In this document: positions 22,518 to 34,155 of the stretch, piece after piece
How positions within the stretch are numbered: position 1 is the first letter of the stretch
Layout of the letters: each line of letters starts with the position of its first letter
Source: Ctenosaura bakeri
Taxonomy: Eukaryota > Chordata > Lepidosauria > Squamata > Iguanidae
Reading direction: 5' to 3'
Assembly (NCBI GenBank): GCA_948474755.1
Contig: CAOLHI010000023.1
Coordinates: 1,116,001-1,180,000 of the forward strand
DNA: 64,000 nucleotides
Notes under the pieces: model-generated
What the model was told of the DNA's origin: nothing
What the model saw: only the letters and a program-made list of their open reading frames with translations
Databases searched by the model: none
Translations under genes and position numbers: made by a program

Positions 22518-22808
22518 CCTTTTTTTCCCCCAGCTTCTTAATTCACTTTGTTCAAGGAAACTGAAACTTCGTGGTGCCATTATTGGCACTTGAACTGGAG
22601 CCAAAATTGAAAAATAATTTTAATGCCCTGTCCATTGAACCTGAATCCATTCCCTGTGGAGGGCATCCTAGTCTTGTCACCCAGATTTTGGGCTGCTGTG
22701 GAGTCCCTGTCTGAGTTTAAAAATAACAATAACAAGAAGAGATTGGTCTTTATTGCTATTTTTATTACTGGCTGGAATCCTCCATTATGGTGTAGGTTAT
22801 GTAACTTT

Positions 22809-23280
22809 GGTCTTTTTCACACGTGGAGGGAGAAACGGGGTAAAATGCGCTGAAACGGAGCTTACCGGCAACTGGGTAAGTCCGTTGCCACACGGGGCAG
22901 CGCGAGTTCGCTGCTCCACACTCCTTGGTGTCCTGCGGTGTCCAAAATGGCGGCTTACGACTGGCGGAGGCTCTCCACCAACCGGAGAAGCTCGCCAGCC
23001 AGAAGCCCGCCCCTGGCAGATCTGCAAGCATGCGTGTGCCTGAAAATCTACACTGGGTGCTGCGATGGGGCTGCACGGGGGCTGCACACTCTGTGCCTTT
23101 TAAAAACCTCATGAAAAGTGGTTTTTAAAAAACACGTGGCGCCACCACTTCTGGTCGCTCCTGTGTGGATAGGGGTGTGGAACTATGCTAAAGTAGTCCT
23201 CCCCGATCCACTTTACGGTGTAGACGACCTCCGTTAGAGGTTGCGCTACAACGTTGTATTACCCCGGTGTGGAAAGGGCC
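22809..23280 (-). mobile_element. GC-rich Harbinger-like MITE, reversed copy
   Basis: The 472-bp element ends in GTGTGGAAAGGGCC on the right and a mutated inverse (GGTCTTTTTCACAC) on the left. The core includes TCCAAAATGGCGGCTTACGA and GAGAAGCTCGCCAGCCAGAA, matched in reverse by the copy at 48764. It is flanked by TTT on both sides. Frames on both strands are composition shadows. Confidence 0.78.
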
Positions 23281-23570
23281 TTTATGTATACTTAGTTATG
23301 TAGCATTGCTGCTAAGAAGCCCCGTTAGTGAATTGTGAAGACATCAATGGGAAACCAATGCTCATCAGCACTGCCAGTGCCTTGATGCATAACAGCATCA
23401 AAGCACATCATTCCCATTATGCATAGGTCCCAAAGTGCATCAGTCACTTTACTGGGCCCCCTATATAGTAATGTAACAGGAGCCCAGTCCTGGATATGGA
23501 TATTATAGAACTGCCCAATTCCAGTTCCTGCAGACTTAAGTTCACTTGCAAGACATAAGTCACCAACTGG

Positions 23571-24425
23571 CAGTGATGTTGGCTCGAGTCAACTGATTCG
23601 GACTCAAGGCGAACTTAAGTCACCGTGGACTCAACTCGGCAACAAGAATGCACTGACTCAACTTGACTCAAGACCTGTATGTTTTTCAGTGACTGACTTG
23701 CTGTCCTTGGTCCAGTACCATAGCACATTCGTCCAGAAACTTTATAACTTTGAAAAAGGCCTCCATCTCCTTTTGCCTATTGGTCACATGCCAATCTGTC
23801 TCAAGCCCAAAGTGTGGGCGCTTTTCTCAGAGGGGAACAGCAAACGGTTAGGCAATGGGCTTGAGGCAGGCTTGAGGTCTGCTCAGCAGCCTGATCCTGC
23901 TGCATATTGGAGAAGCATCCTGAGACGTTTCCAAAGAGCAGAAGGCAAGACTTGTCCCCAAAGCATAGGGCATGTTTCTCAGAGAACCCCAAGTGTGTTA
24001 GGCAGTGAGCTTGAGGAGGAAAGTTCTTTCCTTCTAAAGGTTTTGAAGCTTCAATAATGGGGAGTAAGAAGGATCCTATTCTCCACTTCCAAAGCTGAAG
24101 ATTCTTTTATGCCCACTGGCACAAAAGCCTCCAGCTTCAGGAAGGGGGAGTAAGAAGGATCTTTCCCCCACCGAAACTGCAGATGGCAAAATCACAAATG
24201 TGGAACACCAAGTCTACCTAAATTGTTAAAACTGTTTTTATTTGACTCTGTCCAGAAATTCTGGAATATAGGTTGGGGTATAAAGTTGGCTCCCAGACTT
24301 GAGACTTGACTTGAAAGTATCTTCAAGGATTTGAACCTTGACTTGAGACTTGAAGGTAGAGACTTGAAGGTAGAGACTTGAGACTTGACTTGAGACTTGG
24401 AGTGAAAGACTTAAATACATCACTG
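23571..24425. mobile_element. hAT-type non-autonomous transposon with perfect 8-bp target duplication
   Basis: 855 bp. The termini are CAGTGATGTTGGCTCGAGTC and the inverse ending CATCACTG. CCAACTGG occurs exactly at 23563-23570 and 24426-24433, as expected for hAT transposition. Subterminal regions are built from repeated ACTTGAGACTTGACTTG-type units (24295-24410) and their inverse (23580-23680). No transposase frame. Confidence 0.88.
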
Positions 24426-24477
24426 CCAACTGGATTCAAGCCATTATTAAATTTACTGTCTTGTTAAGAAAATCTTA

Positions 24478-24550
24478 TCAAGAAAACTCTGTGATAGGTT
24501 TCCCTTAGGGTCACCATAAGTTGGGAGCAACTTGTAGGTACACAATAATA
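24478..24550 (+). mobile_element. 3' fragment of a tRNA-type SINE
   Basis: Only the tail half is present: GAAAACTCTGTGATAGGTTT, TTAGGGTCACCATAAGTTGG, and TTGTAGGTACACAATAATA. Confidence 0.65.
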
Positions 24551-24559
24551 TGGGACAGA

Positions 24560-25920
24560 AACAACCTTGGTCACCTTGGTGGATGACCTACACCAGGAGT
24601 TGTACAGGTGGGGTGGGTCCCTATTGGTCCTTCTGAAACTTTCAGCAGCATTTGATACCATCAGCCATGGTATCCTTCTGGGTTGTTTGGCTGATATGGT
24701 CCTTAGGGGCATTGCTTTGCAGTGGTTCCACTCTTTCTTGGCTAAGCATTCCCAGAAGGTGGTTGTTCATCCTTTTGGGCATTTGCAACCCTGTGGGGTT
24801 GCAAAGGGCTCAATACTGGCCCCTATGCTTTTCAACATCTACAGGAAGTCATTGAGAGAGGTCATCTGGAACTTTGGGGTTGGGTATCATCTGTATGCTT
24901 ATGAAATTCAGTATGCAGTATCCTTTACAACTTTTGCCAAGTTTCAGTACTACTGAAACATTGTCTGGATGCAGTAAAGGACTGGATGTAGATGAACAGA
25001 CAGAGGCTTAATCCAGACAAGACAGAAATGCTGCTGGTCAGCAGGAAAACCAGCCTGGGGTTAGGATCACAGCCTGTTCTGGATGAGTTGCTCTCCCTCT
25101 GAAAGATCTGGTTTGTAGCTTGGGGGGTGATCTTGGATCCAACACTGCTTCTGGAAAGCCAGATTGTTGCATTGGCCAGGGGCACCTTTGCCCAGCTTCA
25201 GCTGATGCACAGCTGTGTCCTTTCTGTGAACCACTGGCCACAGTGGTTCATGCCTTAGTTATCTCTCAATTAGACTACTGTAATGCACTCTACATGCAGC
25301 TGCCCTTAAGTGTTCAGAAACGAAAGCTAGTGCAAAATGCAAAAGCCAGACTGGTGTCAGGTATGCATTTCAGAGATGATATAACTCTGTTCCTGGAAGA
25401 ACTACACTGTCTGCCAATTTGTTTCTGAGCTCAATTCATGGTACTGCTATTGACCTATGAAGCCCTAAACAACTTGGGGCTAAGATATCTGAAAGACCAC
25501 CTCCTCCCAGGTGATCTTGCCAAGAATTTGTCAATCAGAGGAGGCCCTGTTGTATGTCCCAACACCTTGTAAAATTAGGTTGGTGGGTACACATAAGAGG
25601 ACATTCCCTATAGCAGCACAATGACTGTGGAACTCCCTTCTCAGGGAAGGTAGACTGGCACAATCTCTTTAAAGCTCCCAGTGGGCAGCCAAAACAGTGC
25701 TGTTTCACATGGCATTCAGTGTCTGAAATTGCTGTTTTAACTGTTTTAAAGCTGGATTCTAGGATTGTTTTCAGACTGCTTTCAGGAGTTTTTAAAGAGT
25801 ATTTTAGTGTGTTTTAATTTTTTAAAATATCTGTATTGTTTTAATTGATTTTTATTTGTTCATCACCTCAAGAGCCCTTGTGGGCTTGGAGAAAATACAG
25901 AAATACTATAAATAAATAAA
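24560..25920 (+). mobile_element. L2-type LINE, decayed ORF2 and 3' end
   Basis: The plus strand encodes reverse-transcriptase pieces: LLVLLKLSAAFDTISHGILL (palm motif with the FD pair), then VAKGSILAPMLFNIY, a damaged YADD region (YLYAYE for HSYADD), then LNPDKTEMLLVS and KAEARLVSG-like text. Further on come LGLRYL and WNSLLREG equivalents. It ends in an AAATAAATAAA tail. Multiple stops; not functional. Confidence 0.85.
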
Positions 25921-25928
25921 CAAGCACA

Positions 25929-26130
25929 GGCCATTTCCGCACTACAGTGTTATAGTGCTATTATTCCACTTTGAACGCCGTGTGGAATCCTAGAGTTTGC
26001 AGTTTAGGGAGGGGAATTTAGAATTCTCAGTGAGAGAGCTCTTTGGCCTCAATAAACTACAAACCCCAGAATTTCGCAGGATGTTGAAAGTAGAATAATA
26101 GCTCTATAACAGTGTAGTGCAGAAATGGCC
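25929..26130. mobile_element. Palindromic foldback MITE, copy 2 of 6
   Basis: GGCCATTTCCGCACTACAGT on the left, inverse ending GCAGAAATGGCC on the right, 202 bp, complementary over most of its length. It abuts the L2 tail. Confidence 0.85.
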
Positions 26131-26429
26131 GTAATAAAGCTCTGCAATTTATCAGTCACTGATACTTCATAACAGTGGTATATCTAGCATAAACAGTACC
26201 TAGGGCAAGCATAGCAGTTGCGCCCCTACCTTCTTACACCTACCCCCACCCCTCACTTCTCCATGTACAGCTGTTTTGCACCCCCCAGCACTGGTGCACA
26301 GGGCACATGCCCTACTTGCCCCATCCTAGATACGCCTCTGCTTAGGCACATTTGTGAAGACAGTTTTGCCTTTTCAGTGTTAACACATATCCTAGTTTAT
26401 TCTGCTTTGTATAGATTCTCCCTCATGTG

Positions 26430-26650
26430 CATGCATGTGCTTTCAAGCCATTTGTTGACTTATGGCAACCCCATGAATTTCATATGGTTTTCTTAGGCAA
26501 GGAATACTCGGAGGTGGTTTAGCGGTTCCCTCCTCTGAAATATAGGCCACAACACCTGCAACTCGTTGGAGATCTCTTGTCCATGTACTAACTAGAGCTG
26601 ACCCTGCTTAGCTTCTAAGATCAGGCAGCAGGATCTGAGCACTTTTTAGT
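26430..26650 (-). mobile_element. 5S-rRNA-derived SINE, reversed copy
   Basis: Reversed, it contains GATCTTAGAAGCTAAGCAGG and a decayed remainder of the 5S head. The tail end reads on plus as TTTCAAGCCATTTGTTGACT then TATGGCAACCCCATGAATTT. Confidence 0.8.
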
Positions 26651-27257
26651 AAGAATTGTCACATATGCATTATCCTCTGTTCTTATCTTCCTCTGGGCAG
26701 GAAAGAAGTGGCAAGCACTGGAATAGGGGTGTGAGAGTGTGGCTTTTTAATATATTAAAAACTCGTCTGAACTCATCTGAACTTGTGATGAGTCTTGAAT
26801 ATGGGTCACAAATGGTGCTTTCAGTGAATGCTTGAAACACTGTTTTCATTTAACACAATACTCCAGCAACCTTCTAGATAAAATTTTGAGGGGAGTGTTG
26901 CAAGAGAATAGGAAATCTGTTCTGCTGATGGACTCTGTTTCACTGGCGGGCAGATACGATTAGATACAACCCATTACCACCCCAAATTTATGACCACTGA
27001 TACATATTCAGTGTTGCCAAACTGATTAGACAAGTTCTAACTCTTCTTCGACTCTATATTGTTTGTCTTCAATATTTTAGATGTTTTCATCTGCTGGACT
27101 AAGTAGCTGTTTGATGTTTAAGCAATCCTGGTATTTAATTCTGGTCCTGCCAGTTGCAGATTGGGTGGCCTGTAGGATCAGTAACTTCACCTCCCTGCTC
27201 CTTCTCTTTCTGTAGCATAGGAGAGATTGCACCACCCTGCAACATGCCCATTTGTTC

Positions 27258-27487
27258 TTTTTTTTTTATTTGTATCCTGCCTCTCCATATGGATAGAGGC
27301 GGCAAACAACTTAGAAATAGCGTGTATTTTGATACATTTTTCTATACATGCCCCCAACAAGCTGGGTACTCATTTTACCGACCTACGGAAGGATGGAAGG
27401 CTGAGTCAACCTTGGAGCCGGGCAGGATCGAACTCACAATCTTGTGGCTTGCAGTACTGGCATTTAACCACTGCGCCACCAGGGCTC
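27258..27487 (-). mobile_element. tRNA-derived SINE of the GAGCCCTGGTGGCGCAGTGG family
   Basis: Reversed, it begins GAGAGCCCTGGTGGCGCAGT (A box), has TTGTGAGTTCGATCCTGCC (B box), CTCAGCCTTCCATCC, and the GCCTCTATCCATATGGAGAG...GATACAAATAAA tail. Full length. Confidence 0.9.
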
Positions 27488-27953
27488 TCGTGTGTATTCA
27501 CTTCTGTTATCGTTCCTTTTTCGTGGCCCAAAATTGACAAAACAGCTATATCTTTATTGGGCCAACTAAAAAGCACAAGATGCCTGCAGACTTCTGAAGC
27601 TCCACTGCCTTTTTCTTCAGGCAAAGATGTTAAAAGTCATACAGGAGAAGAAAAGTATGTCAAACTCAGTGACAGCAGTTCTCACCAGGAAACCACACCA
27701 TTCCTGTGTGATCCTGGTTTAGCTGACTTTAAACCAATATTTTAGGGAGTGTACAGAACAAGGATCACTAGTCAAATAGACCAAAGGAGGATTATCTGGC
27801 TATGTCACTGAAATAATAGCATTTGATCTGGCTCTCTAGAAAGGCAGGATCTTTGTCCTTTAGAAAACTGAGATCTCTCCCCACCAAAAACTATCTTGTA
27901 GTACAAATACTTAGGCTCAGTAAGGGACTATCTGCTAAGTAGGGGCCTTTCTC

Positions 27954-28145
27954 CCCTGCACAGTTATAGTGCTATTCTTCCACTTTCAACATCCTGTGGA
28001 ATTCTGGGGTTTGTAGTCTATTGAGACCAAAGAACTCTCTGGCTGAGGATTCTAAAGGTCCCTCCCTAAACTACAAACCCCAGGATTCCATAGGAGGTTG
28101 AAAGTGAAATAAGAGCACTATAACAGTGTAGAGCAAAAATGCTCT
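27954..28145. mobile_element. Palindromic foldback MITE, copy 3 of 6
   Basis: Diverged ends (GGCCTTTCTCCCCTGCACAG ... GAGCAAAAATGCTC) around the conserved CAACATCCTGTGGAATTCTG and its inverse. Confidence 0.75.
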
Positions 28146-28204
28146 CTAAATCAGCTCTCTAATCGTTTTACTGTGAATGCTTCACTAAGAAAAATGCTAT
28201 AAAA

Positions 28205-28400
28205 TCTATTTTTTTTATATTATCTTTATTTATATTCCACGTTTTTCTTGGTAAGAGCTCAAAGCGGCTTACAGCAATTTTAAAACACAGAGTTAAAAAG
28301 TTAAAACAAAAATTAAACAAGCACATAATAATTAAAATACATAATTAAAACACACACATTCACAAACGCTACATAGTTAAAAACAGCCAGCACCTTTCAT
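28205..28400 (-). mobile_element. Probable LINE 3' UTR fragment
   Basis: TTTATATTCCACGTTTTTCT, then GCTCAAAGCGGCTTACAGCA, then A-rich sequence. This is the inverse of a common squamate LINE 3' end; a similar piece is at 61437-61640. Family uncertain. Confidence 0.45.
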
Positions 28401-28814
28401 CAACCAGGCCATAGTCACATTCAGTGCCTGACAAAATAAAAAGTGCTTTTGCAGGTATGGTTTGAGTAAGTGAGAATTCCAACAGTTATTTATGGGTTCT
28501 TGGTCTTCCACCTGAGGAAAGGTAGGATAATTAATTAATTAATTAAATCGCATGATTTTATTTTTTTACATAAACCAATTATTTGTAATTTAGTAATCTG
28601 GAACACTAATCTGAGATTATTTTGGATGACATAGTACAAATCGTGCTGTCACAGTGTGCATTCAGTTAATATAGGAATTATGCTTTACACACATCGCTGG
28701 AGGTGAGGATGGGAGTTAAGTTGTCTTTGTCAACTATGGAATAGCTGGAGAAGAGAAGGCTGGAGAAAACTGTATCTTAGCAGTTAACACAAGGTATGTC
28801 CAGAATTAAAATCA

Positions 28815-29045
28815 TACACCCAACATTTCTTTTCCCCTGGGATAACTTGTGTGTTATGTCTTGCTGTTCTTTTAATAGTCAGTTTGTTGTTAATTGTTGT
28901 GTGTTTTAGGGGGTTGGTTTTAGGTGGGTTGGTGGGTGGGAAGGATTGGGTATATTTTTTAATGTAATTAATGTATTATTGTTGTTCCCCGCCTCGATCC
29001 ATGGGGAGAGGCAGGATAGAAATAAATATGATGATGATGATGTAA
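28815..29045 (+). mobile_element. LINE 3' end sharing its tail with the GAGCCCTGG SINE family
   Basis: Ends GCCTCGATCCATGGGGAGAG, GCAGGATAGAAATAAATATG and an ATG triplet run. The tail is nearly the same as the SINE tail at 40460-40505 and 54515-54565, but no tRNA head is present, so this is probably the partner LINE. Confidence 0.65.
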
Positions 29046-29780
29046 TACATTGGCATTCCCTGAGAACAGGTATTGCCCGAAATATGAAACTGAATTTTGA
29101 AAGAGGATGTTCAGTGAACTTGTGGTATATGAATTACTTGGGAAAGCACTTTACATATTTGTAAAAGCCACAGAAGTATCTGCGGGGATGCATAGTGGAT
29201 GCATAATTCAGTATGTTGCAACCAGAATTTCTTCATATGTACAGAGCTTGGAGGAAGTCAGAATGTGAGGCAGAGAATAGGTTCGATAAGATACGTTTGA
29301 AAGGAGTGGTCATGCTGCTACCACATAAGAGTGCTTGCTGTTCTCTGATATGTGAGGCAGCGGGCTAGCCATCCTTCCTCTCCGCTTGGTAGCACAGATG
29401 CATGCCTTCACCAATGGTGCAACTCCATTGAAGCCAGAGATCGTGAGACTTGTGTAAGACTCCTCTTCATTGGAAAACTTACTTGGGCAGTGACCATGCT
29501 GGTTGAGAGATATTGGGAGTTCTAGTCCCCAAAGTTACTTCTCTAGGGTTTACTGTAGCTGCTGTAGGAACTGCATCTGTGGAACTGGGTCTCAGAAGTT
29601 GCCGCCAGGAAAAAAAACTTACAAGATGGGAAAGGTGAAAGGGATTGAAAGTGTGGAATTCTACCTCAGCCCTCCCATCCCTAGAATTAGTCCTGGTCCC
29701 TGCTTAATATTCTTGCACCATTAGGTGGTGTATGAAGGAAACGCATTGTGATGTTGTTACCATGCCATTCCCTGCAACTC
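29046..29780. other. Intergenic, nothing recognised
   Basis: No gene or named repeat seen. Confidence 0.35.
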
Positions 29781-29784
29781 CATG

Positions 29785-30629
29785 ATATAATTGGCATATA
29801 TCATTTAATTGGCATAAAATATAAATTATATACTGCTGTGGCTGAAAAGCCATGCTGATAAAGAGGACTGGCTGAACACGTGCGAAAGTAGGTCAGTTGG
29901 AATCTCAGGCTTGGCCTGGTCACAGTCAAGGAAGCTCTGACGCTTGCAGATATCCCCTCAACGGCTCAGCCTTCAGAAACAATAGCATCTGAAACTACCT
30001 CAACAAAGCAACTGATTGTCTTTAACACGCTTCCTCCTCCTGCTGGAATTATCCTTTGTTTCCTCACTTGTCCAGCCATTAAGGAGCTATCACGATTCCC
30101 GTCAGTGCTTCGTCACTTAATGCTAAAGCCATTGGCCTGTTCCAGACTCCATTGCCAGAAAGCCATTAACGCCTTCCCCTTTAGGGTGGAAACAGCGTAT
30201 TTAAACCCTGGTTCTGAGCCACACAATTTATAGTACTCTGGATATAGGCTTTCACTCCGCTGCTCAGATTCCCATTCGTGTACTACCCTCAGACCTCAGT
30301 CTGAGCTGCATTGCTTCATCTCTGCTCTGTAGGGTAGGTAACTATCACCCACTTCACTAGAATTCCTTGCTATCCAATTTTTCCTTCCTATCTTTCAGTT
30401 AGGCTTGTGTGGTGTGAGACTGGTTGGATCTTGTATGTGATTGTGATATTCCCCCAATAAAACATACTTTTATTCTCCAACTGGTATCCTTGTGTTTGTA
30501 CCGGTATGCATAGGTGTAAAAGATCCTGTAAGGTTACCCCTCTCTTGCAGGCTCATAATTCTACACTGTTTCACAGAGGCACTGGTGTTGCAAGTAGACC
30601 TCTGAGTCACCCACCTTTTTGGGGTAACA
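29785..30629 (+). mobile_element. Solo LTR, copy A of an endogenous LTR group
   Basis: Non-coding, with a TATA-like GCGTATTTAAACCCTGG, a poly(A) signal CCAATAAAACA near 30455, and a GGGGTAACA right end. It aligns with copy B (reversed) and copy C through GAAATATAAATTATA-like, CATTAAGGAGCTATCA, and TCTGAGTCACCC blocks. No gag, pol or env sequence is adjacent. The left edge is approximate. Confidence 0.7.
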
Positions 30630-30867
30630 AGTCTCTTGGCTGTGAATGTCCCTAATGTTTTAATGCTTCCACTGAATGTTATCTCTACATTAAAAAAAAA
30701 AATAACAGTCATGAGCATTAGCTTGTACTCTAACCAAAGTTAAAACAGAAAGGAGGAGAGGGAACTAGGGTTGTCCAGCATTTCTCTCCTTAGTGGTTGT
30801 TCTAGGTTCTTGAAAGAACTTGTAAACAAACCTTCTCCACAGTATTATTCCATGTAACTTTGGCCTT

Positions 30868-31086
30868 TCACTTTTTTTGGCATATGTCAATGCTAACTTA
30901 TGGTTATCCTATAATTATTTTGACAAGATTTGCTCAGAGGAGGTTTGCCATGGTCTTCCTTGTAGGCTGAGAGAGTATGACTTGCCCAAGGCCACCCAGT
31001 GGGTTCCTGTGGCTTAAGTAAAATTGGAACCCTGGTCTCCTAGAGCGCTGTTCTAACTCTCAAACCAGTACACCATGCCGGCTTCC
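30868..31086 (-). mobile_element. tRNA-derived SINE, diverged
   Basis: The plus strand shows GACAAGATTTGCTCAGAGGA, GGTTTGCCATGGTCTTCCTT, ACTTGCCCAAGGCCACCCAG, and CAAACCAGTACACCATGCCG. The tail end is degraded. Confidence 0.8.
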
Positions 31087-31297
31087 AGCTTACAGGGCTG
31101 AAAATGAGAAACTGTCAGGACAGAAAACAGCCTCTTGACGAAAGCGGTAGAAAATGTCTTCAGACATAGCTATTGATAGGCTCCATCTTAAGTTACTTTG
31201 GCATAGTAGATTGTTATTTGAACTTTAGCCAAAATGCCGCAGCCAGCTTACTGGTAGTCTTGATATACTGCCTTAGGCCTCACAACTCTTTTTCTCT

Positions 31298-31487
31298 GGC
31301 CATTTCCACACTAGAGTGTTACAGCACTATTATTCCACTTTCAACATCCTATGGAATCCTGGGGTTTGCAGTTTCGGGAGGGGGCTGGCCGAAACTGCAA
31401 ACCTCTCCCAAAACTGCAAACCTCAGGATTCCATAGGATGTTGAAAGTGGAATAATAGCGCTATAACACTCTAGTGCGGAAATGGCT
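31298..31487. mobile_element. Palindromic foldback MITE, copy 4 of 6
   Basis: GGCCATTTCCACACTAGAGT and its inverse ending TAGTGCGGAAATGGC. The arms are highly complementary. The centre carries a small duplication (AACTGCAAACCTC twice, near 31395-31425). Confidence 0.85.
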
Positions 31488-31877
31488 TCTATTGCATATC
31501 TGTAAAAAGCTGGTTGCCATTATAGTAGCTTGTATTTTAATGTATGCCCTAAGTAGAGCCTGGGAAAATTATTTCTTTTAAGCTACAACAGTCAAGATCT
31601 TCTGGGACTCGTAATCCAAAAAATTAGTTTCTCACATCCTGCTCTTAAGTAGCACGTAGAAACCCTACAGTCCTTGGGGATTTCCCTTTAACATCCCTGA
31701 CTCAAACTCCCCTCTCCAAAATTCTAGGCTGCCAAATTTTGGTTTCTCTTTCAACAATAACAATAAAATTGTTGCAAGGCAAAGCACTGAGTACAGATGG
31801 CAAGAGTGTTTTGGCCATCCTAAACCTCTACATACATTGGCTTCCTATCACTATAGACCGCTATACACCATGGTCTC

Positions 31878-32120
31878 TTTTTTATTATTTATTTATTTAT
31901 TTGTATCCCTCCTCTCCATATGGATCGAGCCGGCGAACAACTTACAAATAGCATGTATTTCGAAACATTTTCCGTACATGCCCCCAACAAGCTGGGTACT
32001 CATTTTACTGACCTGCGAAAGGATGGAAGACTGAATCAACCTTGGAGCCTGTCAGGATCGAACTCACAACCTCGTGGCTTGCAGTACTGGCATTTAACCA
32101 CTGCACCACCAGGGCTCTTC
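31878..32120 (-). mobile_element. tRNA-derived SINE of the GAGCCCTGG family
   Basis: Reversed, it has GAGCCCTGGTGGTGCAGTGG, GTTGTGAGTTCGATCCTGAC, and the tail CGGCTCGATCCATATGGAGA followed by ATAAATAAATAAATAA. Confidence 0.9.
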
Positions 32121-32460
32121 AGAGGGAAACCATACAATACAGTGGTTTCCTTGCCCCAGGAGGGCTTTTTAAAATTACCCCATATAGGGAAATGTGGGGG
32201 GTGACTGTTGGGACAGAGTGTGCACCTGTGAGATGGAAGGGCTAGGAAAGCTGTGTGGATTTGTGTGTACATATGAAAGAAGGAAAAAGAGAACCCTGAC
32301 TGGTGGCTCTAGTTACAGCCATTGCTGGCAGGCAGCTCCCTGACCCACTACCCAGGGGTTAAAATTTTGCCCACCTATGCTCTGAATTTTTTATGTATAA
32401 CTCAGTATTTTGTGCAATTTTGTGAAAGACCTTGGTTGTTAAGCATTTACAATACCATAA

Positions 32461-32847
32461 GGCCATTTTTGCATGACATCGCTGAGCTGCTTCGGCGATG
32501 GGATGGCAGTGATCAGCAGGTCATGCTTCTACATGACATTGCCGCCATCCCCTCATGAAGCGTGACACTTGTGTGGTATTTGAAAAACAGAAAAAGTCCA
32601 TTTTACACGTCCCATTGCACGCTGCTTCCATACTCACCGTCGTTTGGAAGCTGCACTAGTGCAATTGCAGTGCTTCCTGCCCCAGCACAGCAATGGCAAG
32701 TGTACTGCGGAAGGAAGGAACAGCATTATGCCACTCCCCTCTGCAGGGAGCAAGCAGGTGAGGAGAGGAGCATTGCTGATCCGTTCCCTTCCAGACTCGG
32801 ATTTACAGCGCAGTGACGTGGAAGAGCACTGTCATGCAGAAGGGGCC
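32461..32847. mobile_element. Harbinger-like MITE with TAA target duplication
   Basis: 387 bp. Left GGCCATTTTTGCATGACA; right inverse TGTCATGCAGAAGGGGCC. TAA flanks both sides (32458-32460 and 32848-32850), as for PIF/Harbinger elements. GC-rich internal sequence without a transposase. Confidence 0.82.
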
Positions 32848-32859
32848 TAAGATGGATTT

Positions 32860-33602
32860 ACAATCTTTAATTCTTCCATACTAACATTTACTATCAAAGT
32901 ACCTCTGGCATGATCACAAAAGCCTGCCAAATCTCTCCCCTTCTTTGATTGAGGAATTACAACTAGATAAATCACAAAAAAGGATATTTATATATATGAC
33001 AACAGCAGCCAGAATCTGTTATGCCCAGGTTTGGAAAACAAAGTGTCCCCTTAGATTAGAGGACTGGCTGTTAAAACTATTTGAGATGGCTGAGGCAGAC
33101 ATTGTGATAGAATCTTTAGAGGATAATATGAAAAGTAAATCGAGAGAAGAGTGTAAAATGGTTGGTCCGATATGGGAAGCTTGTTGGGGGGGAAATGCTA
33201 TTGATTTTTTGAATATATGAGAAGTTCTGAATATTCACAGAAACCGGATATGATGGGAGAAATTAAAGATAGGAAAAAGTTTTAAGAGATTAAATAAAAG
33301 GCGAATAAGGAAGCAAAACAGGAAATAAGAAAGTGAAACTTTTTTTTCTCTTCTTTTTTATAATGTAAAAGAAGAGATGAAGAAGGATTGTCACAGATAA
33401 AAGAAGCAATGGAACCCGAGTTTCGGCAAGGGGGGAGAAATGGGGGGTAGATGTTATGTGTTAGTGTAATGTTTCATTTTATTGTATTATAGGATATAGT
33501 TTTGTTTGTTGTGTTTTATGTCTTTGGTTGTGTTTACTATTTGTTTTGTTATTAAATAAAATAAATGTATTAAAAAGTTTAAAATTTTAAATAAAAAAAA
33601 CC
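32860..33602 (+). mobile_element. L1 LINE 3' end (ORF2 C-terminus)
   Basis: The frame at 32945-33220 reads KRIFIYMTTAARICYAQVWK, then PLRLEDWLLKLFEMAEADIV: the C-terminal region of L1 ORF2, also seen at 63546. It is followed by an A-rich 3' UTR and an A-rich tail at about 33590-33602. Confidence 0.82.
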
Positions 33603-33604
33603 AA

Positions 33605-34150
33605 AACAAACCTCTCCCCTGCTTTAAAATCCAGGGAACCACAGTGGGGAACAGAGTTCTGTGGTTCTGGTTAGTGGACCAATGAAGGATGAGAGCCCCT
33701 TCTTCCCAGTGGTCCATGGGGCAAATGAGGAGCTGCAACAGGAACCCTCCAGGGGTCTCTACTTTCTGCGGCATGGCAGCTTGGTGGCGGAAGGGGGCTG
33801 AATAAACCACCTTTTTCTGCCCTGCTCACCAAAACCATAGAACTCCTTGGATCAATACAGCTGCCTGGCTTTCAAGGTGGGTTTTAGGGGGTCAGATCAG
33901 GAGATGGAATATAGTTATGACATCCTAACTACGTGTCTCATGCAGGATCTTAGCCCTCCTGAGTGAGACTGAGAAGGCTGAGACTAAGAAATGGTTAACT
34001 GGTCAAGGACGCTCAGTTAGTTTCCTTAAGCCAAACTGAACCGGCAACATCAAGCTCATTGCTTGTCAGGTGATAACACTCTCTTCATTTAAGTAAATAA
34101 TGAGTTTACTCTATACTTGACCACACTTTGAATAAAACTATAGAAACTAA
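33605..34150. other. Intergenic, nothing recognised
   Basis: No gene or named repeat seen. Confidence 0.35.
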
Positions 34151-34155
34151 TGCTT

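Noticed and set aside
22765..23128. Four overlapping frames over the GC-rich element at 22.8-23.3 kb.
   Set aside because: They are frames through a non-coding MITE; the same text appears, broken, in the copy at 48764.
24270..24415. CRISPR-like short direct repeats (GACTTGAGACTTGACTTG).
   Set aside because: Vertebrate DNA; the units are contiguous degenerate minisatellite repeats inside a hAT element, without unique spacers.
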